DNA of 64,000 bases from Anolis sagrei (GCF_037176765.1 NC_090025.1:164902822-164966821); one strand, 5' to 3'; counted from the stretch's first letter, positions 45,481 through 58,090 are shown. A program made the numbers and translations. Notes: generated by a model not told the origin, from the letters alone.

Positions 45481-45827
45481 CATACAGCACAAAACATGTC
45501 CAGCTGCATATTGGAATAATGCCCAGCTCCAGTATCTTGGATAGAGAAGCCAACTGACTTCAGGCTCCTTACAGCTGAAAAGGCCTGGTGTCATTCTCTG
45601 ACAAAAGCTTCCAGGTGAAACTTGCTGGCTGGTATTAGCAACTCGGTGGCCTGGGATCTTCCAAATGAGGATTTATTATGTAATTATCCCACATCATTAA
45701 AAAGGCATGGGCATAGGACTGTCGATATATCAACAATTCAACACCCTGTTTTCTTTTCTCATGGAAATATATTTAGGAAAATACTAAAAATAGAAAAAAA
45801 TCCTATTGGTGGGTTGGTGTTATGGTG

Positions 45828-45945
45828 AGTTTTCCGGGCTGTATGGCCATGTTCCAGAAGCATTCTCTCCTGACATTTCACCCACATCTATGGCAGGCAT
45901 CTCGGAGGTTGAGTGATTCTGGCCATGAAAGCCTTCAACAACACA
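45828..45945 (-). mobile_element. Penelope-like terminal repeat fragment
   Basis: GTATGGCCATGTTCCAGAAG and GTGATTCTGGCCATGAAAGC in order. The core is diverged. Confidence 0.55.
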
Positions 45946-46794
45946 AATCCTGTTGGCTTGGCAGTGTCAGAAATGCTTTGTATATTTCTACATGGCAGGA
46001 ATACACTCGGTAGCCCTCTATAATTCTTTGACATTCTTGCAGACAAATTGGCCCCAGAATTAGCCAAACTGGGATAGTTACAGAAGGCAGTAGGTCTTGG
46101 GGAAAACAAAGTAATTTGAATAGACTGATGACTTCCAATGTGGAAGAAGAAACAGTTCACCTGGAAGAATACAATGTCAGCAAGAGAGGAACACCTCACT
46201 CCACTATGGAATGAATGAATGTCCCTATCCTCAGCTTTTTAGGAACTAGATTTGGCAGCAGAGAAAGCCACAGAGCAGAATGAAGGTGTATTTACAATAA
46301 TGTTCTGAATATGAAAAAGAAACCAAGGGAGCCAAAACAGATGGAAAGCCACTCTTTGCCCCACAAAAGAGGCCATACTGTTATACTCCTAGTCAGGAGT
46401 GGTATTCTTTCCACTGGTGCCCAATGTCTCCTTGCCTTGTCTGACTTGCATCAGTCTTGCATCAGACTCATATCCTGGGATTCAGGGCTAGCTAAGTTGA
46501 CACACCCTTGTGTGACTCATCCTCCCTAAACGTTGGTCTGCAAAAAGCATCTGGCAAAACCAGGCTCTTGCCACGCATCTCAGATAAATGTCAATTATAA
46601 TGAATAGTTTACGGAAAGACAGCTAACAAGTATATCCGATATATCAAGTAACCTGCTCCACTATGGACCATTTGCACATACAGGTCAGACCTTATTGCAT
46701 TTGCAACCTTAAAATGGTGGTCCTTAAGTATTGGCAGGAGGGTTTTCACTTCCACCACATGGAATTGCTTTGTTTAAAAGTAATGTGAACTTAG

Positions 46795-46930
46795 ACCCCT
46801 TCTACACTGCAGTATTAAATTTGAACTGGATTATATGGCAGTGTAGACTTATTTAACCCAGTTCAAAGCAGATAGTGTGGATTATCTGCTTTGATAATCT
46901 GGATTATATGGCAGTGTAGAAAGGGCCTTA
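46795..46930. mobile_element. Palindromic MITE ('CTACACTGC' family)
   Basis: CCCTTCTACACTGCAGTATT on the left and TGGCAGTGTAGAAAGGGCC on the right. TTAG flanks both sides and may be a short target duplication. Confidence 0.75.
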
Positions 46931-47142
46931 GTCTCCTTGAGGCAAACCAAGAGGAAAACTCTACCAGACTACTGTTGTGATCTCAGCTTCTAAACATTAC
47001 AGACAAATAATAACATGACACTTTTTAATACAGACTATTTGACTGGTTGAGTACGTGATAATTACTCCTTACATTGGTGCCTCTTCTCTTGCAAAAAGGA
47101 AGAGCTATTCATACTATCCAAGGTAGGTTCCCTGCAGTATTC

Positions 47143-47330
47143 AATTGTTGGGCACCCAGGTGGTGCAGCGGGTTAAACTGCTGACCTACAGAACTTGCTT
47201 GTTGGCTGTTCGAATTCCAGGAGTGGGGTTTGCTCCTGCTGTTAACCTCAGCTTCTGCCAACCTAGCAGTTTGAAAACATACAAATATGAGTAGATCAAT
47301 AAGTACCACTTCTGCGGGAAGGTTCCCACC
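47143..47330 (+). mobile_element. Sauria-type SINE, 3'-truncated
   Basis: Head GGGCACCCAGGTGGTGCAGC with B box TGTTCGAATTCC. It ends after GTAGATCAATAAGTACCAC. Confidence 0.75.
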
Positions 47331-47607
47331 CTCTCCTTCTGATCCATCTCTTCTGTAATAGTTAGAAGCAGAATCCCAATAGCAATTCCTCCTTGAACTG
47401 GACATAACCTGGTAGTGGGTTGGACAAATCAGTCTGCTTTGTCTCAAGTAGCTAGAGAACAAACCTTTGTTGCTTGTAACACCTGCTGCCTAAATAAAAT
47501 GTGTCCTACACTACTGAATAAAACTGTTTCCTACACTACTTAATAGGTAAGAATTGTGAATGCATCTTGCTCTAGCATCCTTCAAAAGCAACCACATTTG
47601 AAACATA

Positions 47608-48110
47608 TCAAAGGATTCCCCTTTTCTGCTTCAGCAGTAGTAAATTCTCAGCATCTCTGGCTGGGATGCATGTCTTCGTGACTACATCATTGCTGAGGAG
47701 TTGGGTGCCATTCACACGCAGCTGCATGGCACTCAGCCACTCCCTCATTGGTGTGCCCACAGCCGTTTTTGCCTGCAGCTTGACAAGCCCACGCAAACTC
47801 AGTTCTCAGACTTCCAAAGTGAGCTCTTAGAGATTGTGAAATGGAGGAGCCTGATGTCTAGCCACCTATTTGTGCATACAAGACAAGCTGTAGCTGTGTT
47901 ATGCTATTTCTGTGAAGCTCCCTGAGCTTTGCATGGCTTGAGATTCAGGGCACCTCATGGGCTTCTGTTGGGAGCTTTCACTGTGTTTGCAAATGTTATC
48001 CTTATCTTTGCTCTCTTACTGCTTACCTTGAGGACAGTGTTCACCTCAGGTTTCCAGGCATTTGGGGACCATGGACAAAATGGTTTGCTTTGTAAAAATA
48101 AATAATTCAA
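47608..48110 (-). CDS. Uncertain two-exon candidate, unidentified
   Basis: On the minus strand a stretch reading KPFCPWSPNAWKPEVNTVLK runs straight into a GTAAGC donor at about 48025. A later stretch after a CTGCAG acceptor reads AKTAVGTPMREWLSAMQLRV, NGTQLLSNDVVTKTCIPARD and AENLLLLKQKRGIL, then a stop at 47608. The phases agree. I recognise no family. Frames of this size also occur by chance, so this is weak. It could be 3' exons of the secreted-protein gene starting at 58.4 kb or of another minus-strand gene, or spurious. Confidence 0.15.
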
Positions 48111-48639
48111 AGCTCATTCAAATTGGCCATTTGAAAGAGCTTTAGTCTTTTTTCCCTATACAAACACAAAAACAATACAACATCCTAAGAAGAGTACGTA
48201 AGAAGCAAATTGGATTACGTGTCTAGCTAAGCCAGAATAAGCTTTACTTCAAAATTGGAAAGTTACATTTTGGACAACAATTTCTTGAATCTACCTGCCA
48301 ACTGTACAGAAAGCTGACTTTTCCAAACCCTAGGAACTAAATATATTCCTTTGTTTTATGAATTACATGATGAATGATGGGAGAATCAACTCCACTGCCT
48401 AATCTTTTCTTATTGCATTGAATATTAGAAGTAACCCAGGTCAGCCCAAGACTTTTTTCTGCTGAGGCAAAGTAACAAGTAGCACAATCAAAGTGCACAT
48501 TATTCAAAGCTAGCTGACTCATGTGGCAGAAATCAAGCTCACTATTTCTACCAATGGCAACAAAAAGTACCACAAGAAATCAAATAACGAAGGCGTTATC
48601 ACCCTTTCATGACATGTTAATGCTCTCTGTGGCATATTT

Positions 48640-48790
48640 ATTTATTTACTTTACTTTACATTACTTTACTTCTATACCGCTTTTCTCAGCCCTTAGGCGA
48701 CTCAAAGCGGTTTACATAATACAAAATCACAAGACAGTATCAAAAGCAGGTTAAAACACATTATACATTCTACATAACAATATCAAAAGA
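48640..48790 (-). mobile_element. LINE 3' tail, minus orientation
   Basis: (TTTA)n then TATACCGCTTTTCTCAGCCC and GGCGACTCAAAGCGGTTTAC. Confidence 0.65.
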
Positions 48791-49029
48791 CAATCATTAT
48801 CATAATCATCATCATCATATCGCCACCAGTAGCCCAAACTGATAAAAGAATATGCCTCAATCTAGGCAAATTGTGCCCTTCAAGCCTATTTTTCTGGGCT
48901 TCAAGCCACTGCCCTGAATTTCCCAGATCACTTTTTTCTGTGCATGTTGAACTATCAGAAAGCAAAGGTGTTGCTATCTCAGCCACCCATGTGGACAATT
49001 TTGGAGTATAGTGGATTTCCAGATTTGTG

Positions 49030-49205
49030 AGTGTGTGTATCAGGAGCAACTTGAGAAACTGCAAGTTGCTTCTGGAGTGAGAGAATTGAGGGGATGCTCA
49101 GATATTCTACCTTCCTGTGGGAGGCTTCTATCATGTCCTTTCAGTCAGCAGTCCTACCGACACAAGGGTTTAACGCATTGCACCACCAGAGGCTTCCGGG
49201 GATTT
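49030..49205 (-). mobile_element. tRNA-headed SINE
   Basis: Tail AACTTGAGAAACTGCAAGTT on the left, and CACAAGGGTTTAACGCATTG near the head on the right. Confidence 0.7.
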
Positions 49206-49607
49206 CCAGATAAGGGATGCTCAATCTATTTAGAGCCATTCTGCCTCAGATACTGAAAGTACAGCTAATAGCTATCATGGCAAGTAGCCATTAGTAGTCT
49301 CATTGTTAATGAATTCACTTAATTTTCCTTTAAAGCAGTACAAGTTGGTGGCGGTCACCACAACTCTTGGCAGCAAATTCCATAAGGTAACTATTTATCA
49401 TTGGGATTGATTTCGCTATAATTATATGAATGCTTCCAAATGGAAGAGATTGGAATGCTGAATGCTGAACCGCCAGCCATGACACCAAAAGTGACATGTG
49501 GCATCAATACAGGGAAATGCCTTTTGTGGAGATGACTGCTGCTGGTCCAAATAGTCTTGCAGAATCAGAACAGGCAGCCCAGGCATTCTGGGAATAACAT
49601 TAACACG

Positions 49608-50462
49608 GCCCCTTTCCACACAGCTGCATAAAATCCACATAGAACTGGATTATATGACAGTGTAGACTCAGATAATCCAGCTCAAAGCAGATATTGTGGA
49701 TCATCTTGTTGTGTGAGTGGGCTTATTAACAAAAGACCCTCCCCATTAATGTATAGCAGAGTAACTTATTAGCATCAGTGTGACTCAACACCAGTAGTCC
49801 AAAGTGATAAAAGAACAAAAACACACAGGCCAATATTATCTCTTCCATGTGAGGCTTTTCTTTGTAGTAAAATAATATGGTTACACTGTTCACAAGAACA
49901 AAGTTTCAATAGCACAAATAAAGTTCTTTATACTTCCTTCATTGCTTCCATGCTGGGCTTCTTTCTTGTGCAGATAAACAGCTTCGCTCTTGCAGAGTCT
50001 CTTCTCACACCAACCTTACACAGGAGCTTCACACAGTAGCTTTACACACAGCAGCCTTCACGTTGGAGCTTCACACACAAGCTTTATACACAAGGCCTTC
50101 AACCCGGTGATTCCTCTCACTGAAGTTTCTCATACCAGACCTTCTCACACTCGGCCTTCTCATAGACTCAGGTCTACCTCACACAGAGGCTTCTCTCACA
50201 GACCAAGGCCTACCTCACACTGTTAGGCCTTCTCACAGACTGAGACCTTTCTCCCACTGGGGCAAACTAACATAAGAGGCCTACTAAGCTATAGGCTCAT
50301 CTGCTTATATAGAACTGCAGCTTTTACTGAGTCATTGCATCCATTCAACCCTTTCAGTGCTTGACTCATATGTTTGTAATTAAAAATACATAGTTAATTT
50401 TTAATATTTCTGACTCATCTGTCTTGATATTCAGGGTTATATGGCTGTGTGGAAAGGCCCCC
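49608..50462. mobile_element. Palindromic MITE split by a 0.7-kb insert
   Basis: Left part 49608-49706 (CCCTTTCCACACAGCTGCAT onward) and right part 50417-50462 (TTATATGGCTGTGTGGAAAG). When aligned to other family members the two parts are continuous across the insert, with ATCT duplicated. Confidence 0.7.
49707..50417. mobile_element. Possible solo LTR fossil
   Basis: A 711-bp insert that begins TG and ends CA, flanked by a short ATCT/TCT duplication. A TATATAAGC box occurs on the minus strand (50303-50312). A degenerate TCACAC/CTTCTCAC-rich repeat region lies at 49990-50250. No coding is present. It could be a solo LTR of an endogenous-retrovirus or Gypsy-like family, or another class of insert. 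It is younger than the MITE it interrupts. Confidence 0.35.
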
Positions 50463-50464
50463 AG

Positions 50465-51510
50465 TGTTAGCCTATCCCACTGTTCTGTGTAAGGCCACCT
50501 CCTTTAAGAAACTTCCACTTCCACTTGCTAATGCTTCAAGTTCCTCATGCCAGTTCCTGATGCTATTGTGATGGGGGAAGTTGTCCTTTAGGGGAAGAAC
50601 TCAGAAAATTTATTTTGTGGACTACAAATCCACAACTCTATGTGCCACTATGCTGGTTGAGACATTCTGGGATACATAGACTAAAAAGTAACATTTTTTC
50701 TGTCCTGGGCTGCACTAGTTGTTTTAAACTTAATGCTGGCATGGTGAATTGAGAGGTCCCAAACTTTTGAAATGGCCAAAGTTTGTTCCATCACTGAACT
50801 AATTATTAGGGACATGTTCTTTAATGCATTCACACCCTATTGCTCTTCCACCATAGAACTCCAGCCCTAAAGATTCCCAGGGGAGGTCCTCCATCTGACT
50901 GCAGTCTGATTTTGCTTGGCCAGTTTTCATCTCTGAAATTTTGGATGGTATGTAATGGTTGCCCATTCCCATCATAAAGCGATCTCTCTCACACCCATTT
51001 CAGTTTGATTCTTGCAAATCTGAGTGGATATTCAACTGTCATACCACATTGTGATGCCTTTAATGAAATGCCCACCTAACAGGCTCTCCAGTCAGCATGC
51101 CCAATGAAGGGAGTTTGAAGACAAAACAGATTTGGAGGTCTGCCTTACTTGTTGCTCAATTTTTAAAAGGGATACAATGAAGCCAGAAAGATAAAGAAAG
51201 GCAAAAAGAACAAATAGGCTGAATCTGCAAGATTCCACAAAAACATCACTTAAGGGTGCCACATGACTTTTTGTTGTTAGCAACAGATGAACATAACTAC
51301 AATCCTGGATAAAACTTCTTGGTCTTGTTTGGTAAATATGCCTATGTTTACTTATCCTGTTCTGCAAATCCAATTTCCTACGGCATCATGAACCCTTAAA
51401 TAAGGTAAACTCCATGAACATGAATACAGGAAACTCATGCAGGCAAAATCTTCCAGGGCACAAAGCAAGTAACTGAAACAAGAATCTTGACATTACAAGA
51501 ACCAAAGAAT
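50465..51510. other. Intergenic stretch without recognised features
   Basis: No gene recognised. A MITE-like scrap (GGGATACATAGACTAAAAAG) lies near 50670. Confidence 0.4.
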
Positions 51511-51575
51511 TGTTGTAGGTTTTTCAGGCTGTGTGGCCATGTTCTAGAAGTATTCTCTCCTGACATTGAAAACTT
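51510..51575 (-). mobile_element. Penelope-like repeat end
   Basis: TTGTTGTAGGTTTTTCAGGC to ATTCTCTCCTGACATT, truncated before the core. Confidence 0.55.
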
Positions 51576-51579
51576 GGCA

Positions 51580-52070
51580 ACATGAACAGAAGACTGTTTC
51601 TCCACAGCAAAGTTATCTTCTTTGAATTGTTTAACTCCAAACAGCGAATTTAAGCCCCTCCAGGCACCCATGAAGTCATATCTGTGACACCTGGATTTAT
51701 CAGCCTTATCTTGAAGCCTCTGAGAGGCCTTGGTCAGCCATTTCTCAGGCCTTGTCTCCTGAGTTCCGATCTGCACTCCCTAGGGACTTCTTCGCTTTCT
51801 TGTCTCCCCAAGGGCTTTTCTCTTGGGAAACTTCTTGGGAAACTCAGTTTCGCTTTCCCTAGAATACACAACATCAGCCAGGTCAGCCGGGTCATGCTGA
51901 CCTGTCTGAAACTCTCCCTCCTGTAAATCTACCTGATTTTCTACAGCATTTCCATGTATATGTTCAGACACCTCATTTTCATCTTCAGAATCATCTGGTG
52001 CTTGCCAGGTTACAACAGATTTCCTCATTTCTAGATGTCAATGGGATTTCTGGGTTTGTCCGATTTAAAC
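51580..52070 (-). mobile_element. Retroelement-like coding remnant (unclassified)
   Basis: Minus-strand frames give an acidic then basic peptide (SEDENEVSEHIHGNAVENQV ... FPKKFPKRKALGETRKRR) and a neighbouring basic piece. The composition suggests a structural protein of a retroelement rather than a host gene. Family unknown and not intact. Confidence 0.25.
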
Positions 52071-52189
52071 TAGCAAGACTAATGTCTATCAGTTCTTATC
52101 AGCAGCCATCTCCTGATTAATGTCAAACAGGAATCACAGGTTTAGCTTCTCCTTCAAAGATGGCTTTGAAGGGAAGATGGTGAATTAAG

Positions 52190-53365
52190 GATAAAATCTC
52201 AACAAGAAGTAAATATGGTATCGTGGTACCAATATTGGCAATTAAAAGAATATTTCAAAAAAGATAAAGAAATTGGATTTTCAGAACAGGATAATTTTTG
52301 GGACAGAATAATGCAAATGGAGAAAAAAACTAATAACCAAAATATATAAGGAATTATTAGAATGGGTAAAGTAGAAGGAGGAAGAAAAAGAATATATGAA
52401 GAGATGGAAAGAAAATATTGGAAGAAAAATTAAAAAAGAAGAATAGGAAGAAGTTTGGAACAAAAAAAATATATACCTGTGCCATGGAATTAAAAGAAAA
52501 TTGGCTAAAGATGGCCCACAGGTGGTATATGATCCCACATAAATTAGGAAAATATTACAAAAACACAAATTTGAAATGATGGATATGTGGAGAGATAGAA
52601 GGTACATATTTCCACATGTGGTGGACATATAGCAAGGCAAAAAATAATTGGAAAAGAATTCAGAAAAATATACAAGAAATTTTAGAAATAGAAATCCCCA
52701 AAAGACCAGAAATCTTCCTCCTAGGAATACACAATTTAAAAGTAGACAGAAATAAAGACAAACTACTATTCCTCTTGATGACAGCAGCAAGAATTTCGTA
52801 CGTAAAAAAATGGAAAAGGGAAGAAATCCCAGAGGAAGAAGATTGGCTGACAAAATACAAGATATAATGAACATGGACAAGCTCACATTCCTACTATCCA
52901 AGAATAAGGGCACTCCTAGAGAAGAGACCAATTGGAACCAAGTCACAACATTTCTGACACAACATAACATGAATGAACTCTTTTGAAAAGCCAGATGAGA
53001 AAAGAAGAGCAGGAGAAAGGAGGAAAGAAATCTAAAGACGGAGAAGGAAAAGGGAGGAAACATCTTCGAAGATACCAGGAAGTCAAGAGGTTTTTTTCTT
53101 AATACTTTTAACATTCCAATTTTCTTTTCTTAACACTATATCTTTCTATCTAATTTATCTCATATTTCGTTTCATTTTTTTCTTTCCTCTATCTTCTTTT
53201 CTTTCTTCCTCTCTCTTTTCTATTCTCCACCCTCTATATCCCACAGGCTATATTCTTGCTATTCTTTCTCTCCTCACACCTTTCTATATCCTTTCTTCAT
53301 ACCCCACTCATTGGAATTTCTATTGTGAATTTTTAAAAAACTCAATAAATTTTATATGTTAAAAA
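52190..53365 (+). mobile_element. L1-type LINE ORF2 3' end and 3' UTR
   Basis: Plus-strand frames contain MWWTYSKAKNNWKRIQKNIQ, EILEIEIPKRPEIFLLGI and LLFLLMTAARISYVKKWKRE, the C-terminal part of L1 ORF2. A C/T-rich 3' region follows, ending AATAAATTTTATATG and an A-rich tail. The frame is interrupted more than once upstream. The long antisense frame here is a by-product of the low-complexity composition. Confidence 0.85.
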
Positions 53366-53764
53366 GATGGCTTCCATTGGTGCAAGACTCTGGCAGGATG
53401 CTAGAGGAGGAGTGTGGGAAATATTTTTTGATTCACATGCCTTTTTGTGTGTCACAAACAAGGATCTCCTTATTTTGGGGGAAGAGATTACAGAGAATGA
53501 GGCAAGTGCCGCATCATTCAAGATAAGATTGTTTGGCATTTCCCAACCAAATGGTAATGCTCTGTAGAGTTCAAAGGGAGCAAGGATAAAATAAGCATAC
53601 ACCCAAATTTTATTGCTAAGGATTGCACCATCACCTGAGTCTCTTCAGAGATGAATTCCTCCTTTTTGTTAGATAATGGCATTTTACAGTGTGAGCAATT
53701 GTGGCACCCGAGAGCACAGACTTTCTCTTCTATATTTAGGGCAACCTCAAAAACATATTTGATG

Positions 53765-53765
<1 letters not shown>

Positions 53766-53799
<34 letters not shown>

Positions 53800-53837
53800 A
53801 TCTATCTATCATTTGTCTATCTGTCCATCTGTCTATC
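53766..53837. repeat. ATCT microsatellite
   Basis: About 10 ATCT units, then variants, ending at the CR1 terminus. Confidence 0.9.
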
Positions 53838-54312
53838 ATAAAATCATAGAATCAAAGAGTTGGAAGAGACCTCATGGGCCATCCAGTCCAACCTCCTGCC
53901 AAGAAGCAGGAATATTGCATTCAAATCACCCCTGACAGATGGCCATCCAACCTCTGTTTAAAAGCTTCCAAAGAAGGAGCCTCCACCACACTCCAGGGCA
54001 GAGAGTTCCACTGCTGAACGGCTCTCACAGTCAGGAAGTTCTTCCTCATGTTCAGATGGAATCTCCTCTCTTGTAGTTTGAAGCCATTGTTCCGCGTCCT
54101 AGTCTCCAGGGAAGCAGAAAACAAGCTTGCTCCCTCCTCCCTGTGGCTTCCTCTCACATATTTATACATGGCTATCATATCCCCTCTCAGCCTTCTCTTC
54201 TTCAGGCTAAACATGCCCAGCTCCTTAAGCCGCTCCTCATAGGGCTTGTTCTCCAGACCCTTGATCATTTTAGTCGCTCTCCTCTGGACACATTCCAGCT
54301 TGTCAATATCTC
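53838..54312 (-). mobile_element. CR1 3' end
   Basis: The minus-strand peptide includes [53 protein letters not shown] and AFKQRLDGHLSG. It is well preserved, and ends at the ATTCTATGA terminus beside the microsatellite. Confidence 0.9.
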
Positions 54313-54329
54313 TCTATCACACTGCCCAA

Positions 54330-54600
54330 CACACATTTTGGTGCCTCCAATGTTAAACCTGTTTCTGTGTATATTTGACCTGCTGTTCCTAAAAATGGCA
54401 TCGGTTTTCGCCCATCAGTGCTAGCTTCTGAGATACAGAACATATGCCTACGAGTTGCCATCTGCTTGCCCATAGGAAATCATAATAACTATATCTAAGA
54501 TATGAACTGATGTGGCCTATCCAACGCCATTTTCTGAATCAGCACTCCCAAATAACCCCAGGGACAGGTCTAAAAACCAAAACACCAAGGAATTTTTCTT
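54330..54600. mobile_element. Partial relative of the 16-bp-array hAT family
   Basis: Shares GATACAGAACATATGCC and GCCATCTGCTTGCCCA with 3035-3499. Both ends are missing. Confidence 0.5.
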
Positions 54601-55203
54601 TGGTTGGGCTGTGTCATCAGTCTATCTTCCTGCCTTTCTCCTGGGATGAGCCCTAAGGTGGCTCACATCCAGCCTATTCCTTGCACAGTTCTCCACAGCC
54701 ATTCCTCTTGCTATAAAAAGGTTTGGCTCATTCTTTTAGAGTGGTGTGAGCCAAGCACAGCCTTTGGCTTACAAGTGAAAGAGGTAATAAGTTCAGTCTC
54801 GGGACAGAGTTACTCTCTTGTTACATGGATCCTCTCAGAGACAGTTGGTTCAATGCCAGTTGACTTGAGCACAATCCAAAAGGATTGGTTGTGGCAACTG
54901 TATTGTCGATCCATTTTTCCAAATTGTGTAGATGTCAGACAGATCTGTTCCCAGTAGATTCTTGAGGAACTCCACTGTCCAGTCTCCATTTCAAACGCTG
55001 TCTATTTAGTTGTTTACTCTTCTTCCCATTTCTTTAGTCAGCTACTAATACACATGACGACCCACCCTTTTATCCCATGACTGCTAAATTTATACAAATA
55101 CTTTTTCTGAGGGACTCATTTTAAAACATGTTAGGCAATGTGATATGTCTGTTGGTTGCAACTATCTAATGCTTGGGTTTGGGAGGTAGGTTGGTTTATT
55201 TTA
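54600..55203. other. Intergenic stretch without recognised features
   Basis: A 117-codon plus-strand frame (54604-54957) has no recognised motif and no splice or promoter support. Confidence 0.4.
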
Positions 55204-55469
55204 TCTATATAAATAAAAATGTAATGTTTATTTGTGGGATTAAAATAACTCAAAAACCACTGGACAAATTGACACCAAATTTGAACACAATATACCTAAC
55301 AAGTGCCCATCACTCATAAAAACACTGGAAAACACAATGGAAGAGACTTAAAAAGCCCCCCCCCCCCCCAATAAAAAATTATTACACTGCAAGCATATAC
55401 ACACATATATACACACAAAACACATATACACAGGCTGGGCCACAGCAACGCATGAAAGGGGACGGCTAG
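55204..55469 (+). mobile_element. Second short Helitron
   Basis: A|TCTATATAAATAAAAATG at the 5' end and GGGGACGGCTAG|T at the 3' end. Body phrase CACTGGACAAATTGACACC, as in the copy at 10999-11288. Confidence 0.88.
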
Positions 55470-55594
55470 TATCAAATAGGAGTAAAATGTACAGGTACAG
55501 AATGATGTTCCTATCTGCAGGGGGTACATTCCTGGACTTACTATGAAACTGCAGAAAACAGCAAACACTATTGAGATAAAATTCTTCTGCTTTT

Positions 55595-55850
55595 TACATG
55601 TCAGGAACAACTTGAGAAACTGCAAGTTGCTTCTGGTGTAAGAGAATTGGCCATCTGCAAGGATGTTGCCCAGGGAACGCCCGGGTGTTTTGATGTTTTA
55701 CCATCCTTGTGGGAGGCTTCTCTCATGTCCCCACATTGGAAGCTGGAGCTAATAGAGGGAGCTCAACCCGCTCTCCCCAATTCCAAACCTCCGACCTGTC
55801 TGTCTTCAGTCCTGCCAGAACAAAAGTTTAACCCATTGTGCTTGAAGCAT
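55595..55850 (-). mobile_element. tRNA-headed SINE
   Basis: GAACAACTTGAGAAACTGC at the tail side, and AAGTTTAACCCATTGTGCTT near the head. Confidence 0.7.
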
Positions 55851-55859
55851 ACCATAGAA

Positions 55860-56790
55860 TCAAATGGAAAGATCTTGAAAATGCTTTGAGAGAACACTTC
55901 TCTAGCATTTAGCTCCTCAGTGTATGATCAATGACTAGCAGAAATAGCATAGAATTGTGCTGGAGAACAAGAAAATACATAGAGAGAGCATTTTTCTAGC
56001 ATTTTGAGGTCCTCCAGCATGAATCTATGGTTAACTTCTGATGGAGACATACCAGAAAATTGTGCTAGGGGACCTAGAAATGACTAGAGAGAACATTTTT
56101 CAGGATGTGGTTAAGTGAAACCACAGGAACTAGCCCCAGTCCCTGTTGATATGGGGTATCATACAATATAACAATTAAGAAGAGGAGGTCTTAATACCAA
56201 TCAATATAATACCAGCAATAAATAGTGAGTAGTTTGCAGAAGACTCAAATTTCGTTGTGGTTTTTGCATTTTTCGTCTATTGCAGCTTCTATCACGGCTG
56301 AGGATGAAGTTGTGCTTCTAAAAGTGCTTCTAATATCATAGAACTTTTGTATACTCTTTTGTATGAAGTCTATTCCTTTGTGTGTTTCCTTATTTCAATA
56401 TTCTGTGTCAAAGTTGACTGAAAACTTGATTTTAGTGTCTAGTTGCATGTTTTTGTGAAATAACAATGTCATATTTGAGTTCCTTGCAGGTCCTCAAGTG
56501 CACTCTCTGCTTTATGTGTGGTTGGAAAGTAAAGAATGAAGAAGTAACTCCAACACATTAAAAGAATTATTCTCCAGGCTGCATAATATATGTAGCTTTC
56601 ATAGCATTTACAGTGGCAGGTTGCAGGCTAAGATGTCAGTGTGTTTCCGTCATTGTTGATTACTATTTTAAAAATACATTTTTATATGTACCACTGAGAA
56701 GAACCTCGAGTCCATGGGCCTAATTCAACCTGTGAACAGTTTAAGTCTGGTCAACAAAAGGCTTGGGGAACCATTTATTTGGGCAGGATT
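55860..56790. other. Intergenic stretch without recognised features
   Basis: Contains two related phrases (GAGAGAACACTTCTCTAGCAT and GAGAGCATTTTTCTAGCAT) about 85 bp apart, and otherwise nothing recognised. Confidence 0.4.
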
Positions 56791-57915
56791 GGAATCTTTA
56801 AACGGAATTTTAATTGTCTTTATTGCCATGACCTTCTGGCAAACAAACTAGTCCAATGTGGGCTAGGTAAAACTACAGTTAGGTGGATCTGTAATTGATT
56901 AAGCGAATGAAACCAAAGGGTGATTCTCTCCAATGCTTCCCCTTCATCCTGGAAAGAAGTGGCGAGTGGAGTGCCACAGGGTTCTATCCTGGTTCTGTTC
57001 AACATCTTTATTAATGACTTACACGAAGAATTAGAAGGCATAATCATCAAGTTTGCAGATGACACCATATTGGGAGGGATAACTAATACTCCAGAAGATA
57101 GGAGCAGAATTCAAAACAATCTTAACAGATTAGAGAGATGAGCCAAAACTAATAAAATGAAGTTCAAACAGGGACAAATGTAAGATACTTCGCTTAGGCA
57201 GAAAAAATGAAATGCAAAGATACAGAATGGGGGATGCCTGGCTTGACAGTAGTATACGTGAAAAAACATCTCGGAGTCCTCATGGACAACAAGTTAAACA
57301 TGAGCCAACAATGCCGTGCGGTGGCAAAAAGAAGCCACTGGGATTTTGGCCTGTATAAATAAGAGTATAGTGTCTAGATCCAGGGAAGTCATGCTACCCC
57401 TCTATTCTGGAATACTGTGTCCAATTCTGGGCACCACAATTGAAGGGAAGTGCTGACAAGCTGGAATGTGTTCAGAGGTGGGCAACCAAAATGATCAAGG
57501 GTCTGGAGAACAAGCCCTATGAGGAGCAGCTTAAAGAGCTGGGCATGTTTAACCTGCAGAAGAGAAGGCTGAGAGCAGACGTGATAAGGGCCATATAGGG
57601 GAAGTCATAGAGAGGAGGGAGAATTTTATTTTCTGCTGCCCTGGAAACTGGGACGTGGAGCAATTGCTTCAAACTACAGGAAAGGAGATTCCACTTGAAC
57701 ATTAGGAAGAACTTCCTCACTGTGAGAGCTTTTCAGCAGTGGAACTCTCTGCCCCAGAGTGTGGTGGAAGCTCCTTCTTTGGAGGCTTTTAAGCAGAAGC
57801 TGGATGGCCATCTGTCAGGGGTGCTTTGAATGCAATTTTCCTGCTTCTTGACAGGGGTTTGGACTGGAAGGTCCATGAGGTCTCTTCCAGCTCTAGGATT
57901 CTATGATTCTATGTC
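56790..57915 (+). mobile_element. CR1 LINE with reverse-transcriptase segment and 3' end
   Basis: Contains GVPQGSILVLFNIFINDLHE and IIIKFADDTILGGI (the FADD catalytic motif of the polymerase). A frame-broken C-terminal region follows, and the CR1 terminus is GGATTCTATGATTCTATG. It is the longest CR1 copy in the window. Confidence 0.92.
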
Positions 57916-57934
57916 TTAATTGTATTTTAACTTT

Positions 57935-58090
57935 ATATCCACACAGCACTATTTAATTGTTTTTCAATTGTTTGTATTTGCTTTGTTTTAAACTGTTGTC
58001 AGATTGTGTGGAATTTAGCTGCCTAGAGTCCCAATAGGGAGAAAGATGGGATATGAATAACATTAATAAAATAAGAAAAATAAATAAATG
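57935..58090 (+). mobile_element. LINE 3' tail
   Basis: GCTGCCTAGAGTCCCAATAGG then GGATATGAATAACATTAATAA. Directly follows the CR1 terminus. Confidence 0.5.

Noticed and set aside
52281-53114. 277-codon minus-strand hydrophobic frame
   Set aside because: It is the antisense of an A-rich L1 ORF2 end; poly-A codons read backwards give F, L and S-rich peptides that mimic membrane segments.
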